64,000 bases of DNA from Candidatus Gastranaerophilales bacterium. Lineage in GTDB: Bacteria > Cyanobacteriota > Vampirovibrionia > Gastranaerophilales > Gastranaerophilaceae. This document shows, piece after piece, positions 44,721-54,293 of the stretch (its first letter is position 1; every line of letters starts with the position of its first letter). The notes below the pieces were generated by a model. That model was not told the DNA's origin and searched no databases. It saw only the letters and a program-made list of their open reading frames with translations. Made by a program: the position numbers and the translations under genes. The DNA lies in NCBI GenBank assembly GCA_944323925.1, contig CALUUI010000010.1, forward strand, positions 1-64,000, in the 5' to 3' direction.

Positions 44721-45518
44721 ATGATTAATAATAAAAAAGTCGTTGTAATTATGCCGGCTTATAATGCCGAAAAAACTCTAGAACAAACATACAACGATAT
44801 TTGCCAAGATTTCGTCGACGAGATTATTCTCGTCGACGATTTTTCTAAAGATTTAACTAAAGATATCGCAAAAAAGCTCAATATTACAACTATTGTTCAC
44901 GACAAGAACAAAGGCTACGGTGCGAACCAAAAATCTTGTTATAAAGCTGCGCTTAAAGCCAATGCAGATATTATTATAATGGTTCATCCGGACTACCAGT
45001 ATACACCTAAGCTAATTCCGGCTATGGCATCAATGATGGCTTTTGAAGGATATGATGCCGTTATTGCTTCCAGAATGCTTGGTAACGGTGCTTTAAAAGG
45101 TGGAATGCCTATTTATAAATTCATTGCTAACAAGTTTCTTACTGCTTTTGAAAACTTGCTGCTTAATGAAAAACTAACCGAATACCATACCGGCTTTAGG
45201 GGGTTTACTAAAAAAGTATTAGAAACACTACCTCTTGAATCCTGCAGCGACGATTTTTGCTTTGACAACGAAATGCTTGCTCTTATCTTTTGGTATAATT
45301 ATACAATTGGCGAAATTTCTTGCCCGACAAAATATTTTAAGGAAGCATCATCTATTAATTTCTTCCGCTCCTGCAAGTATGGCTTGGAAGTTCTTTATGT
45401 TAGTATTGTTTATAGAATTTCCAGATTAGGCTTCAAACTCGGAATTTTTAAAGATAATCTTAAAAAACTTGATATTAATTCGGAAATTAAATACTACTAT
45501 AAGAAGGAAAAGAATTAA
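44721..45518 (+). CDS. GT2-family glycosyltransferase
   Basis: A 265-residue GT-A fold enzyme. The N-terminus VVVIMPAYNAEKTLEQTYNDI is the nucleotide-sugar site. A DDFSKD motif and an aspartate-containing VHPDYQYTP follow. The sequence resembles dolichol-phosphate-mannose-synthase-like or cell-wall glycosyltransferases. No C-terminal membrane anchor is visible. It lies between hpf and the KdsC-like phosphatase, with gaps of one base on both sides. This suggests an envelope-glycan operon with hpf attached. Confidence 0.88.
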   Translation: MINNKKVVVIMPAYNAEKTLEQTYNDICQDFVDEIILVDDFSKDLTKDIAKKLNITTIVHDKNKGYGANQKSCYKAALKANADIIIMVHPDYQYTPKLIPAMASMMAFEGYDAVIASRMLGNGALKGGMPIYKFIANKFLTAFENLLLNEKLTEYHTGFRGFTKKVLETLPLESCSDDFCFDNEMLALIFWYNYTIGEISCPTKYFKEASSINFFRSCKYGLEVLYVSIVYRISRLGFKLGIFKDNLKKLDINSEIKYYYKKEKN

Positions 45519-45519
45519 A

Positions 45520-45990
45520 ATGGCTGATATAAAACTAATAGGAACTGATGTTGATGGAACATTAACAGATGCAGGGATGTACTATACTGTAGACGGGGAT
45601 ATTATGAAAAAGTTTAACACTCACGATGGTATGGGACTTAAACTTTGCCAAGCTGCCGGTATTAAAACTGCTATCTTAACCTCTGAAAATACTCCTATTG
45701 TTGCTAAAAGGGCTGAAAAACTTAAAATTGACTATCTATTTCAAGGTATGAAATCAAAGTTAGAAGTTATTACAAGTCTTTGTAACGAACTCGACATAAA
45801 ACTTGAGAATGTCGCCTATATTGGTGATGATATTAATGACTTTGAAATCTTATCAGCCGTAGGACTAAAAGCCTGTCCTGCAGATGCCCTGCCGAAAATT
45901 AAAAACATTCCGAATATCAAAATTATGTCGCTCAAAGGCGGTGAAGGAGCGGTTAGAGAGTTTATTGATAATTACATTTTGACAGATTAG
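45520..45990 (+). CDS. KdsC-like HAD phosphatase
   Basis: A 156-residue HAD-superfamily phosphatase with DVDGTLTDAGMYY (motif I), ILTSENTP (motif II), the Lys of GMKSKLEV (motif III) and YIGDDINDFEIL (motif IV). The layout and small size match 3-deoxy-D-manno-octulosonate 8-phosphate phosphatase (KdsC), used for LPS Kdo. A related nonulosonate phosphatase is equally possible, since no kdsA, kdsB or kdsD lies nearby. The start at 45520 follows AAGGAAAAG. Confidence 0.85.
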   Translation: MADIKLIGTDVDGTLTDAGMYYTVDGDIMKKFNTHDGMGLKLCQAAGIKTAILTSENTPIVAKRAEKLKIDYLFQGMKSKLEVITSLCNELDIKLENVAYIGDDINDFEILSAVGLKACPADALPKIKNIPNIKIMSLKGGEGAVREFIDNYILTD

Positions 45991-47030
45991 CCCAACCTGT
46001 TTAGTTTCTTAAACAAATACTCCAGTTTTTTATAATCTGTACCTATTCCTGTTAATAATAAAACGGACTTATCATTAGCACGTTCATCTTCTATCTTGTT
46101 TTTGTATAAATACTCAGATAGCTCATACCCTGTCATACCTTGCTTTTTTATTACAATTTTTGTTATATCTGACTCAAAGAAATCTACCGTAGTACACTCA
46201 GCCTTTAATGCTTGTATCATATCTATTAGCTGTTCAACCTTATTATGTCCTTTTTTAGAATTAAGATACTTTATATTTGCCTCAATACTTGCCAGCAACG
46301 GGTATGAAGGCGAAGTAGTATTAATTAAAGATAAAGCCCCATTAATATCTAAATCAGTATTTGTATGTAATAAAGCAGTAGGATTTAGCCCGCCAGCCGT
46401 CTTATGCAAAGATTGAACAGTAAAATCAGCATAATTAACAGCACTCAACGGCAATTTATCACTAAAAGGGTATAACGCCCCATGTGCCTCATCCACAATC
46501 AAATACGCCTGATATTTATGACAAAGCTCAACTAACTTAGGAATATCTGATACAACTCCCTCATAGTGAGGTGAAGTAACAATAACGGCTTTTATATCAC
46601 CTTGTTTTAAGTATGGTTCAAGGATTTCATTGGTAACAGATGAAGGAATACCCCACTCTTCTATTAAAGGAATTGAATATTCAACAATATTGGCATTTGC
46701 AAGTATACAAGCGTTCCTATGACAGGGATGTGATTTATCCCAAATTAATACTTTTTCACCTGCCTTAACACAAGTTAAAACAGAGGCAATTATGCCGCTT
46801 GTAGAGCCGTTTGTTAAATATTTGGTGTTAGTTGTACCATATATTTCACCTGCCATCTTCTCGCTTATCCTAAGCGCCTCTTGTGGCTCATAAAAATCGG
46901 TTTCAGATATATCATTTTTATAAAACTGGTAATACTTATGCTTTATACAAAATTTTCCTCCATGACTTGGAGTTGTGAAAAATTTTATATTCGGCTTCTT
47001 CTTTAATATTTGGTTTAAATCTTTATTCAA
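45987..47030 (-). CDS. Orn/Lys/Arg decarboxylase-like PLP protein, short form
   Basis: A 347-residue fold-type I PLP protein resembling the major domain of ornithine/lysine/arginine decarboxylases: TTPSHGGKF, YLTNGSTSGIIAS, LIVDEAHGALYPF and the PLP lysine in VQSLHKTAGGLNPTALL. It lacks most of the large C-terminal domain of the classic enzymes. It could be a decarboxylase for polyamine synthesis or an aminotransferase-like relative. Its end overlaps the convergent phosphatase gene by four bases. Confidence 0.82.
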   Translation of the reverse strand: MNKDLNQILKKKPNIKFFTTPSHGGKFCIKHKYYQFYKNDISETDFYEPQEALRISEKMAGEIYGTTNTKYLTNGSTSGIIASVLTCVKAGEKVLIWDKSHPCHRNACILANANIVEYSIPLIEEWGIPSSVTNEILEPYLKQGDIKAVIVTSPHYEGVVSDIPKLVELCHKYQAYLIVDEAHGALYPFSDKLPLSAVNYADFTVQSLHKTAGGLNPTALLHTNTDLDINGALSLINTTSPSYPLLASIEANIKYLNSKKGHNKVEQLIDMIQALKAECTTVDFFESDITKIVIKKQGMTGYELSEYLYKNKIEDERANDKSVLLLTGIGTDYKKLEYLFKKLNRLG

Positions 47031-47050
47031 AATCTTTTCCCACTTTAAAA

Positions 47051-47425
47051 CTACTCACCTTTTGGCTCCGAATTTTTATTATCTTCTTCTTTAGGCATTT
47101 CTACTTGGATTTCTTCCAGTGGTAACTCAACTTCAGGAGATAACTTCTTGCTCAGCTCTGCCATAGTCATGTTTTTATCCATTTTCTTTAATTCTTGCAT
47201 TACTGCAGTCTGATAATCGGAATCTGCTAAGTTCTTAGGCTTATCTAATATTGCACCCATCATTCGCCCGAGTATTCCCATCACTACTGTTGCAGGAACT
47301 ATTCTATACATCATTGACATCACTGAATGCATATCAAAATAATCGTATTGAAATACGCATATACCTGAAAGTATAAGAAAAGTTAAAAGCGCAAAACTCG
47401 AACATAATGTACTTTTTAAATCCAT
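47051..47425 (-). CDS. Small membrane protein with acidic tail, beside PilZ and flagellar genes
   Basis: A 124-residue protein with two membrane segments (about 8-27 and 41-59) and a Glu/Lys-rich cytoplasmic-type tail from about residue 85. No family was recognised. It begins one base after the PilZ gene stop and is thus probably the last or next-to-last gene of the flagellar run. Confidence 0.7.
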   Translation of the reverse strand: MDLKSTLCSSFALLTFLILSGICVFQYDYFDMHSVMSMMYRIVPATVVMGILGRMMGAILDKPKNLADSDYQTAVMQELKKMDKNMTMAELSKKLSPEVELPLEEIQVEMPKEEDNKNSEPKGE

Positions 47426-47426
47426 A

Positions 47427-48017
47427 CTACTTGTTTATATTCTCCATATTTTTTTTCATACAGAATTGGACAAGCGTCATTTTATCCACATTACTTAAAC
47501 AGGTAAATCTTCCTGATATTGTATAAATTCCTGCATCATTCTTCTCTACTCTGATTAATCTATATTTACACTTAATTAATAATTCGCTTTCTAATTTCAA
47601 CGTTACATCGTACTCATTTTCTATATTAATGTTTTCCTTGGTTGAAATTTTCATACCACCAGCAGATATATCAAGAGTCCTTGCTTTATATATATTACCA
47701 CTGCAAGATAATTCAATATCTGAAAGAAATGTTATACGAGTAAATTTACGTCTTTGCAAAAATCTGTGTTTAATAGGATTTGCTATTGATATTACATTAT
47801 TTGTTAAATCTTTTATATAAGATTCAAAATATAAATACCCATTATCAGTTAATGAGTAGAAATCACAAATATGATTTTGAATAAGCCCTTTGGGTTGGTA
47901 CTTCAGTTCCATAGTAAAGCCTTCCATATCAACACTTAAGACTTTACCTTTATTTGAATTCTTGAAGTCTTGCGGAACAATATCAACAATTTGGTCTTTT
48001 TTTATAAGTTCTCTCAT
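47427..48017 (-). CDS. PilZ-domain protein, YcgR-like flagellar brake
   Basis: A 196-residue protein with an N-terminal YcgR-type beta domain (about 5-90). A C-terminal PilZ domain follows, with the c-di-GMP-binding RRKFTR (RxxxR) and DISAGG (D/NxSxxG) motifs. In known systems such proteins slow flagellar rotation when c-di-GMP is high. It follows flhA on the same strand, which supports a motility role. An AAGGAAGG ribosome site precedes the ATG. Confidence 0.88.
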   Translation of the reverse strand: MRELIKKDQIVDIVPQDFKNSNKGKVLSVDMEGFTMELKYQPKGLIQNHICDFYSLTDNGYLYFESYIKDLTNNVISIANPIKHRFLQRRKFTRITFLSDIELSCSGNIYKARTLDISAGGMKISTKENINIENEYDVTLKLESELLIKCKYRLIRVEKNDAGIYTISGRFTCLSNVDKMTLVQFCMKKNMENINK

Positions 48018-48040
48018 ATACCTTCCTTTCTGGTATTTAG

Positions 48041-50128
48041 TTAAATTTTAACCAAGCCAACCGATTTAGCTTTAACATTTTGTGTAATTTCATTATATGA
48101 CATAATTGATATTTGCGGATAAGTTCTTTCAATAAGCCTTCTAAAAGCCAACCTGATTGGTGAAGAACAAAGAATAATAGGTTGATTACCTGTTTGAGTA
48201 ATAGCTTTTTCAAGTTCAACATTAAGCCTGTCAAGCAACCTTCTTGTAAAATCCGGATCAAGAGTCAGGCTTTGTCCATCAGGGCTAACGCCTTTAGCGA
48301 TAGTACTTTCAATATCAGGCGCAAGAGTAATTGCAAGTAGCTCACCTGTATCCGAAAGATTTTGACTGCATATATTTCTTGCAAGAGATTGTCTAACGTG
48401 TTCTGTCAAGAAATCAAGATTTTTACTTGTCTTAGAATACAAACTCATAGTTTCTAAAATTGTTCTCAAATCTCTTACTGCAACACCTTCTTTTAAAAGG
48501 TTTTTCATCACCATTTGAACTTCTGCAACAGACAAGTCTTTCATTACGTCGGAAACATATTCTTCTGATACTTCCTTCTTCAAATTATCAAGAAGCTGTT
48601 GAACATCTGCTCTTGATAAAATTTCAGCAGCATTTTTCTTTATAACTTCCGTCAGGTGTGTTGAAATTACGGCAGATGCACTTACGACTGTATATCCTGC
48701 AAGTTCTGCTACATCCTTGTCTTTTTCTTCTATCCATAAAGCCGGCAACCCGAATGCCGGTTCTATTGAATGAATCCCATTCAATACAAGAGATTCTCTA
48801 GTTTCGCCGGCTGCCATGGCAAGATATCTATCAGAATAAACTTCACCGGTTTCTAATGGTACACCCTTCAACTTTATTTGATACATATTGGGCGCCAATT
48901 GTAGATTATCTCTTACTCTGATAGATGGAAGAACAATACCTAAATCTAATGCAGTTTGACGTCTTATTTGAGCTATTCTTTCCAATAAATCTCCACCCAT
49001 CTCTATGTTTAAAAGCGGAACTATTCTATAGCCTACTTCTATTTCTATCGTATCAACATTTAAAAGCTCCATAATGCTTTCTTTTGTTGCCTTCTTATCA
49101 CGTTTTCCGAGTTTATTCCTTGCATCAGCTTCTTTTTGAGCAGCTTCTTGAACTTCTTTTGTTTGTTTTGTATCTTGTGATTTTTTATAGGCAAAATAGC
49201 CAGCTAAAATACTAATGCCTAAAAATGGAATAGTAGGCATACCGGGAACTAATCCCATAAAGCCTAATAATCCTGATACTACGCCTAAAATTCTGGGATC
49301 AGAGAACATTTCTGTTTTAATATCTTGGGATAAGGATTCATCCTTACCTGTAGCTCTTGATACGATTAAACCTGTAGCTGTAGATATTAAAAGCGCAGGA
49401 ATTTGTGATACTAAGCCATCACCGACTGTTAATATAGTATATGTTCCAAGGGCACTTTGAAACGGCATTTTAAGTTGAATTATACCAATGATAAGTCCAC
49501 CGACAATGTTTACTATTGTAATAATAATACCCGCTGTAGCATCACCTTTTACGAACTTTGAAGCACCATCCATTGTTCCGTAAAAATCGGTTTCTCGTTC
49601 TAACTTTCTTCTTCTCTCTTTTGCCTGATCCTCATTTATTAATCCGGCATTCAAGTCAGCGTCAATACTTAATTGTTTACCTGGCATCTTATCCAATGTA
49701 AAACGAGCAGAAACTTCTGCTACACGTGTTGCACCACCGGTAATAACCATAAAGTTGATTAAAACCAAAATAACGAAAATTACTGCACCTACAACATAAT
49801 TTCCACCAACAACAAACGACCCAAATGATTGAATAACGTTACCGGCTTCACCGTGCAACAAAATAAGCCTTGTTGAACTAACGTTCAAACCTAACCTAAA
49901 TAATGTTGCTATTAACAACACGGTTGGAAAAGATGAATAATCTAAAGGTTCTTTGGTATATAAACAGACCAATAAAATAACAACCGCAAGAGAAATATTA
50001 ACCGTTAAGAGTACATCCAATAACGGCGGTGGAAGCGGAATAACCATCATACAAACAATAACGACAAGACCTATAGCAAGGACTATGTCATTATTTGCAA
50101 GTAATGATGACAGCTTCTTTAAATCCAT
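48041..50128 (-). CDS. flhA: Flagellar export gate protein FlhA
   Basis: A 695-residue protein of the type III export gate. About eight membrane segments occupy the first 320 residues. The conserved FHIPEP-type cytoplasmic stretch contains ARFTLDKMPGKQLSIDADLN. The C-terminal soluble domain forms the nonameric ring (VDTIEIEVGYRIVPLL and on). The ATG overlaps the flhB stop by one base (TGATG), so they are translationally coupled. Confidence 0.95.
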   Translation of the reverse strand: MDLKKLSSLLANNDIVLAIGLVVIVCMMVIPLPPPLLDVLLTVNISLAVVILLVCLYTKEPLDYSSFPTVLLIATLFRLGLNVSSTRLILLHGEAGNVIQSFGSFVVGGNYVVGAVIFVILVLINFMVITGGATRVAEVSARFTLDKMPGKQLSIDADLNAGLINEDQAKERRRKLERETDFYGTMDGASKFVKGDATAGIIITIVNIVGGLIIGIIQLKMPFQSALGTYTILTVGDGLVSQIPALLISTATGLIVSRATGKDESLSQDIKTEMFSDPRILGVVSGLLGFMGLVPGMPTIPFLGISILAGYFAYKKSQDTKQTKEVQEAAQKEADARNKLGKRDKKATKESIMELLNVDTIEIEVGYRIVPLLNIEMGGDLLERIAQIRRQTALDLGIVLPSIRVRDNLQLAPNMYQIKLKGVPLETGEVYSDRYLAMAAGETRESLVLNGIHSIEPAFGLPALWIEEKDKDVAELAGYTVVSASAVISTHLTEVIKKNAAEILSRADVQQLLDNLKKEVSEEYVSDVMKDLSVAEVQMVMKNLLKEGVAVRDLRTILETMSLYSKTSKNLDFLTEHVRQSLARNICSQNLSDTGELLAITLAPDIESTIAKGVSPDGQSLTLDPDFTRRLLDRLNVELEKAITQTGNQPIILCSSPIRLAFRRLIERTYPQISIMSYNEITQNVKAKSVGLVKI

Positions 50129-51210
50129 CAGTGTTTCTTCCTCCTGCTATAGACGTATGCAAGAATTTCCGCTACAGCAACATACAAGTCTGATGGTATT
50201 ATACCATCAATTGGTACAGAATTGTAGAGGGCACGTGCAACCGGTCTGTTTTCTACTATCGGAACGTTATGCTGCTTTGCTATCTCTCTTATCTGAAACG
50301 CAACATAATCAACACCTTTAGCTACAACCATCGGTGCAGGAGCCTTATTTTTATCATAAACTATCGCAACTGCATAATGTGTAGGGTTTGTTACAACTAC
50401 ATCCGCTTTAGGAACTTGTGCCATCATTCGCTGCTTTGCCATCTGCATTTGTGTTGAACGTATCCTTGACTTGATTTTAGGATCTCCTTCTGTATCTTTT
50501 AACTCGTCTTTTACCTCCTGTTTGGTCATTTTAATCGATTTTTCATATTCATAATCCTGATACTTTTTATCAAGCAGACCCAAAATAATCATTGCAATAC
50601 ACATATTTATAAGCATCTTAAACATTATTGCACCAATAACATCAAAAGATGCCGCCAATGGTTGCCCCAGCATACCATATATCTTATCTATATCGTTCAT
50701 TAATGTTACTAAACCGCAAACTGTTACTATTACAAGTTTCAAGATTGATTTAGTAAACTCTACCATTGTTCTTGGCTCAAACGGATTAAATAATTTCTTT
50801 GCATTGTTAATAATCCTTCTTGGCGAAAGATTTTCAGGATCAAACTTGGCTCGCTCAGGAGCAAATACATGTCCTATTTCCAATCTGATTATTAAAATTG
50901 TCGCAATAAACAAAAGCACTAAAAGCGGAATTATAATTGCCCCGGCAGTCTGGGCATATGGAAGAAGCATAGCTAACAAGTCATCAGTATTCATCTCGTC
51001 AGGATGAATATGTGTCATTGCAAGCCTGATTAATTCCTGAATCCCGGTTAAAATAGGAGAAGCAAACACACTTAAAAGAACAACCGCAATAGTAACAACA
51101 AAAGCAGATGCCATATCCCTGCTTTTGGATATATTACCTTTCTCCCGTTCTTTGTTCCGCCTACGGGGGGTGGCGGTTTCGGTTCTTTCTGCTGCTTGTT
51201 CATTTGCCAT
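50128..51210 (-). CDS. flhB: Flagellar export switch protein FlhB
   Basis: A 360-residue protein with four membrane segments and a C-terminal cytoplasmic domain carrying the autocleavage site NPTH (VVTNPTHYAVAIVYD), which switches substrate specificity from hook to filament. The N-terminus is rich in Glu/Arg (ERTETATPRRRNKEREKG), as usual. It begins three bases after fliR. Confidence 0.95.
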   Translation of the reverse strand: MANEQAAERTETATPRRRNKEREKGNISKSRDMASAFVVTIAVVLLSVFASPILTGIQELIRLAMTHIHPDEMNTDDLLAMLLPYAQTAGAIIIPLLVLLFIATILIIRLEIGHVFAPERAKFDPENLSPRRIINNAKKLFNPFEPRTMVEFTKSILKLVIVTVCGLVTLMNDIDKIYGMLGQPLAASFDVIGAIMFKMLINMCIAMIILGLLDKKYQDYEYEKSIKMTKQEVKDELKDTEGDPKIKSRIRSTQMQMAKQRMMAQVPKADVVVTNPTHYAVAIVYDKNKAPAPMVVAKGVDYVAFQIREIAKQHNVPIVENRPVARALYNSVPIDGIIPSDLYVAVAEILAYVYSRRKKH

Positions 51211-51213
51211 AAT

Positions 51214-51993
51214 CTAAAACACCGCCATTACTTGTGATAATATTCGCTCTGTTATTACGCCCATATGCTCCGCCATTGCGCGAGTAAACATTACTGATAA
51301 CAGAATCCCTAAATATAATTTTAAGGGCATTGATACCATAAATATATTTAATTGCGGCATCATTTTTGATGTAAACCCTAATAGGACATCAACCATAAAC
51401 AGAATCGCAAATATCGGTAATACAAGTTCCATTCCAACCGCAAATATCTGAGATGTTATAACTATAATCTGTTCAACAATTTGTGGCGAAAAATTGAACT
51501 CAAATCCTACCGGCATAGAAATAAAGCTATGATATAAAGATGAAAAAAGTAAATGATGCCCATTAACACACAAAAAAATCATTCCCGCCATTAATACATA
51601 TGCCTGTGTTAAAACTGGTGAAGAACTTCCAGATAAAGGGTCTAAGGCGGAGCTGATAGATAAACCCATTTGAGTCGAGAACATATTAGCACCCATCTCA
51701 ACACCTATAAGTATTACATTAGCACAATATCCTATTGCAAAACCAATTAAAAATTCTTTTATTAAAATTAACGTAAGCTCCGGTACCGCCGTTGGAACGA
51801 CAAAACCTCCTGATGCCTTAACCATTGGGAATAGTACAAATGCAACCGTTGCCGCAAACCATATCTTTACCTGTGCGGGTATAGGATATGTTGAAAAAAA
51901 AGGCGCTGATGACAATAATCCGGATAAACGAGTTATTATTGCCATAAACAAAACTAAATTTGTCGGTGTCAGTATCATTCCCAGATTATACAT
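51214..51993 (-). CDS. fliR: Flagellar export gate protein FliR
   Basis: A 259-residue protein with about six membrane segments and family features such as RLSGLLSSAPFFSTYPIPAQVKIW near the N-terminus and GANMFSTQMGLSISSALDP in the middle. Forms the export gate with FliP and FliQ. The start codon overlaps the fliQ stop by one base. Confidence 0.93.
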   Translation of the reverse strand: MYNLGMILTPTNLVLFMAIITRLSGLLSSAPFFSTYPIPAQVKIWFAATVAFVLFPMVKASGGFVVPTAVPELTLILIKEFLIGFAIGYCANVILIGVEMGANMFSTQMGLSISSALDPLSGSSSPVLTQAYVLMAGMIFLCVNGHHLLFSSLYHSFISMPVGFEFNFSPQIVEQIIVITSQIFAVGMELVLPIFAILFMVDVLLGFTSKMMPQLNIFMVSMPLKLYLGILLSVMFTRAMAEHMGVITERILSQVMAVF

Positions 51994-52274
51994 TATACCC
52001 CACTCATTGCTGTTATTTGCGGTATTACATCCATAAATTCATTTACATATGTTATGAATAAATTTACCATCCAAGGCATAAGAACTATTAAAATTGCAAT
52101 TCCACCAATAATTTTAGGTACAAAAGTTAAAGTAGATTCTTGTATCTGTGTAACCGTTTGAAATATACTTATGGCAAGACCGATTATAACTCCGGACATT
52201 AGTATCGGAACAGATACTTCTAAGGTTAGAACAAACATTTTTTGCATTAATGTTATAATAACTTCTTGCTCCAT
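51993..52274 (-). CDS. fliQ: Flagellar export gate protein FliQ
   Basis: A 93-residue protein with two membrane segments and the FliQ pattern GLAISIFQTVTQIQESTLTFVPKI. Four copies join the FliPQR gate in known flagella. The gene starts two bases after fliP. Confidence 0.95.
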   Translation of the reverse strand: MEQEVIITLMQKMFVLTLEVSVPILMSGVIIGLAISIFQTVTQIQESTLTFVPKIIGGIAILIVLMPWMVNLFITYVNEFMDVIPQITAMSGV

Positions 52275-52276
52275 AT

Positions 52277-53035
52277 CTACCTCGCAAACCCTTCAACAAG
52301 GGATTTAACAAGCAAATACCACCCGTCTACCATTACAAACATTATTAATTTAAACGGCAAAGCAATCATAGTAGGTGGTAAAAACATCATACCCATTGCT
52401 ACCAATATACTTGAAACAACTATATCTATTACCAGAAACGGCAAATATATTACAAAACCAATGGTAAATGCTATTTTTAATTCACTCAAAATAAATGCAG
52501 GGATAAGAACATAAGTCGGAATATCATTTGTATCCTTTGGCTTTTCCAGCTTAGCCATCCTTACAAATAACGCCAACTCTTTATCACTTGTTTGCTTAAA
52601 CATAAAATCCCTAACAGGTTGAATACCTCTATCTAACGCCGCCTGCTGCGTTATCTGATTTTTCATATACGGCTGTAGTGCTTCATTATTAATCTTTGTA
52701 AACACAGGTGACATAACGAAAAATGTTAAAATAATTGCAAGACTTGTTAATACCTGGTTAGGCGGCAATGTAGTTGTACCGAGAGCTTGTCTTAATAAAG
52801 AAAGCACAACAACTATCCGTACAAACGAAGTAGTCATTATTAGTATACTCGGCGCTAACGATAATATCGTCAACCAGATGAGTATTTGCATTCCGTTTGT
52901 AAAATCCTGCGGGGTATTCGCCGTCTGCATTCCTATGTTAATATTCGGAAACGACATTGCACAAAAGGACGGCAATGCCGAGAATACAAAGCAGCCTAAT
53001 AACAGCATCAGCTTTTTCAATATTCCTAGTTTCAT
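52277..53035 (-). CDS. fliP: Flagellar export gate protein FliP
   Basis: A 252-residue protein with a signal peptide (LMLLLGCFVFSALPSFCAMS), as known for FliP. Four membrane segments and the family block SFVRIVVVLSLLRQALGTTTLPPNQVL follow. GGAGAAAAA precedes the ATG. It is the first gene of the fliP-fliQ-fliR-flhB-flhA run on the minus strand. No fliO, fliN or fliM lies upstream. Confidence 0.95.
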   Translation of the reverse strand: MKLGILKKLMLLLGCFVFSALPSFCAMSFPNINIGMQTANTPQDFTNGMQILIWLTILSLAPSILIMTTSFVRIVVVLSLLRQALGTTTLPPNQVLTSLAIILTFFVMSPVFTKINNEALQPYMKNQITQQAALDRGIQPVRDFMFKQTSDKELALFVRMAKLEKPKDTNDIPTYVLIPAFILSELKIAFTIGFVIYLPFLVIDIVVSSILVAMGMMFLPPTMIALPFKLIMFVMVDGWYLLVKSLVEGFAR

Positions 53036-53188
53036 TTTTTCTCCTCAAAAAAGGGCACATATTCCCATTTTTATTTTAACTTAAGGGTAAAAAAATTGCC
53101 AATTCTTTAAAAAAGTTTATATATTTTAAACAATCACTGGTTTTTCAGAAATTATTTTTCTTTTCACCAAATTAAGAAATATTATTTT

Positions 53189-54226
53189 CTAATAGTTACC
53201 TAATCGAAACCCTTTTGAGTCAGAAATTTTATACCCGATAGGCTTTATAGATGTTTCTAATTCTAATAACATCTGCTCCAAACTCTGATTAACACCTGAT
53301 TTATCAGGATAAATATTATAATTTTTTTTATAAAACTCATCTGCTATATTAAGCATAACAACATTCGCTCCGCTTGAAAGCGCCATTACACGACCATTTT
53401 TTCTTACTGTTTCCATTGCTGTTGTTGCTGGTATATTAATATCCGGCAAAAGTAAGCGTGTAACCGCAACCGCTCTCAATGCCAAATCAAAATCACCTGC
53501 TTCTGTTTCACCTAATGGAGTTTGAGGATGCGGAATAAAAACGCCTAGACCTATCATATCTGCATTAATACGTTTAAAAAACAGAATATCATCAGCTATC
53601 ATTTCTATTGTTTGCCCCTCTAGCCCTATTAGAGAACCCGTTCCGACTTCGTAACCCAACGATTTTAAATCTTCCAAACATCTTAATCTGTTCTCATAAC
53701 TCATATTGGGGTGATATTTTTGATACAAATCCTTATTTGTAGTTTCTATTCTTAAAAGGTACCTGTCAGCACCTGCTGATTTTAATTGTTTATACTCATC
53801 GAAACTTTTTTCACCAATACTCAAGGTTAGCGCAACATCATTTTTTTTTATTCTTTCTATAATTCTGCAAAGCTCGTCAATACTATAGTGCATATCTTCA
53901 CCTGATTGCAGTACTATTGTTTTAAATCCCAGATTATACGCTTTATTTGACAGTAAAACAATTTCATCTTCTGTCATTCTGTATCGTTGAATGTTTTTAT
54001 TCCCTGAACGCAAGCCGCAATAGTAACACGTTCTATAGCAATAATTGGAAAATTCTACTAATGCCCTCAAATATATTTCATTACCTAAATATTTTTTTCT
54101 TACATCATTTGCAACAGCTAAAAGCTCATTTCCGCCATTACTTAAAAGTGAAATAATCTCTGTTTTATCAAGCGTGCAACCTATATTAACTTTTTGAAGA
54201 ATATTTTTTATAAAATTTTGTGTCAT
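53189..54226 (-). CDS. hydE: [FeFe] hydrogenase maturase HydE
   Basis: A 345-residue radical SAM enzyme. The CxxxCxxC cluster motif lies in NYCYRTCYYCGLRSGNKNI, and the following RYRMTEDEIVLL and TIVLQSGEDMHY match HydE. HydE helps build the diiron subcluster of the H-cluster with HydG and HydF. Neither hydF nor hydG is in the window, and the hydrogenase lies 17 kb away. A BioB-like role is less likely given these motifs. Confidence 0.88.
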   Translation of the reverse strand: MTQNFIKNILQKVNIGCTLDKTEIISLLSNGGNELLAVANDVRKKYLGNEIYLRALVEFSNYCYRTCYYCGLRSGNKNIQRYRMTEDEIVLLSNKAYNLGFKTIVLQSGEDMHYSIDELCRIIERIKKNDVALTLSIGEKSFDEYKQLKSAGADRYLLRIETTNKDLYQKYHPNMSYENRLRCLEDLKSLGYEVGTGSLIGLEGQTIEMIADDILFFKRINADMIGLGVFIPHPQTPLGETEAGDFDLALRAVAVTRLLLPDINIPATTAMETVRKNGRVMALSSGANVVMLNIADEFYKKNYNIYPDKSGVNQSLEQMLLELETSIKPIGYKISDSKGFRLGNY

Positions 54227-54293
54227 TCAATAGCCTTATTATTATTTTTATAGTATAACAGAAATTAATATAGTTACGAACGAGGTAGCCAAA

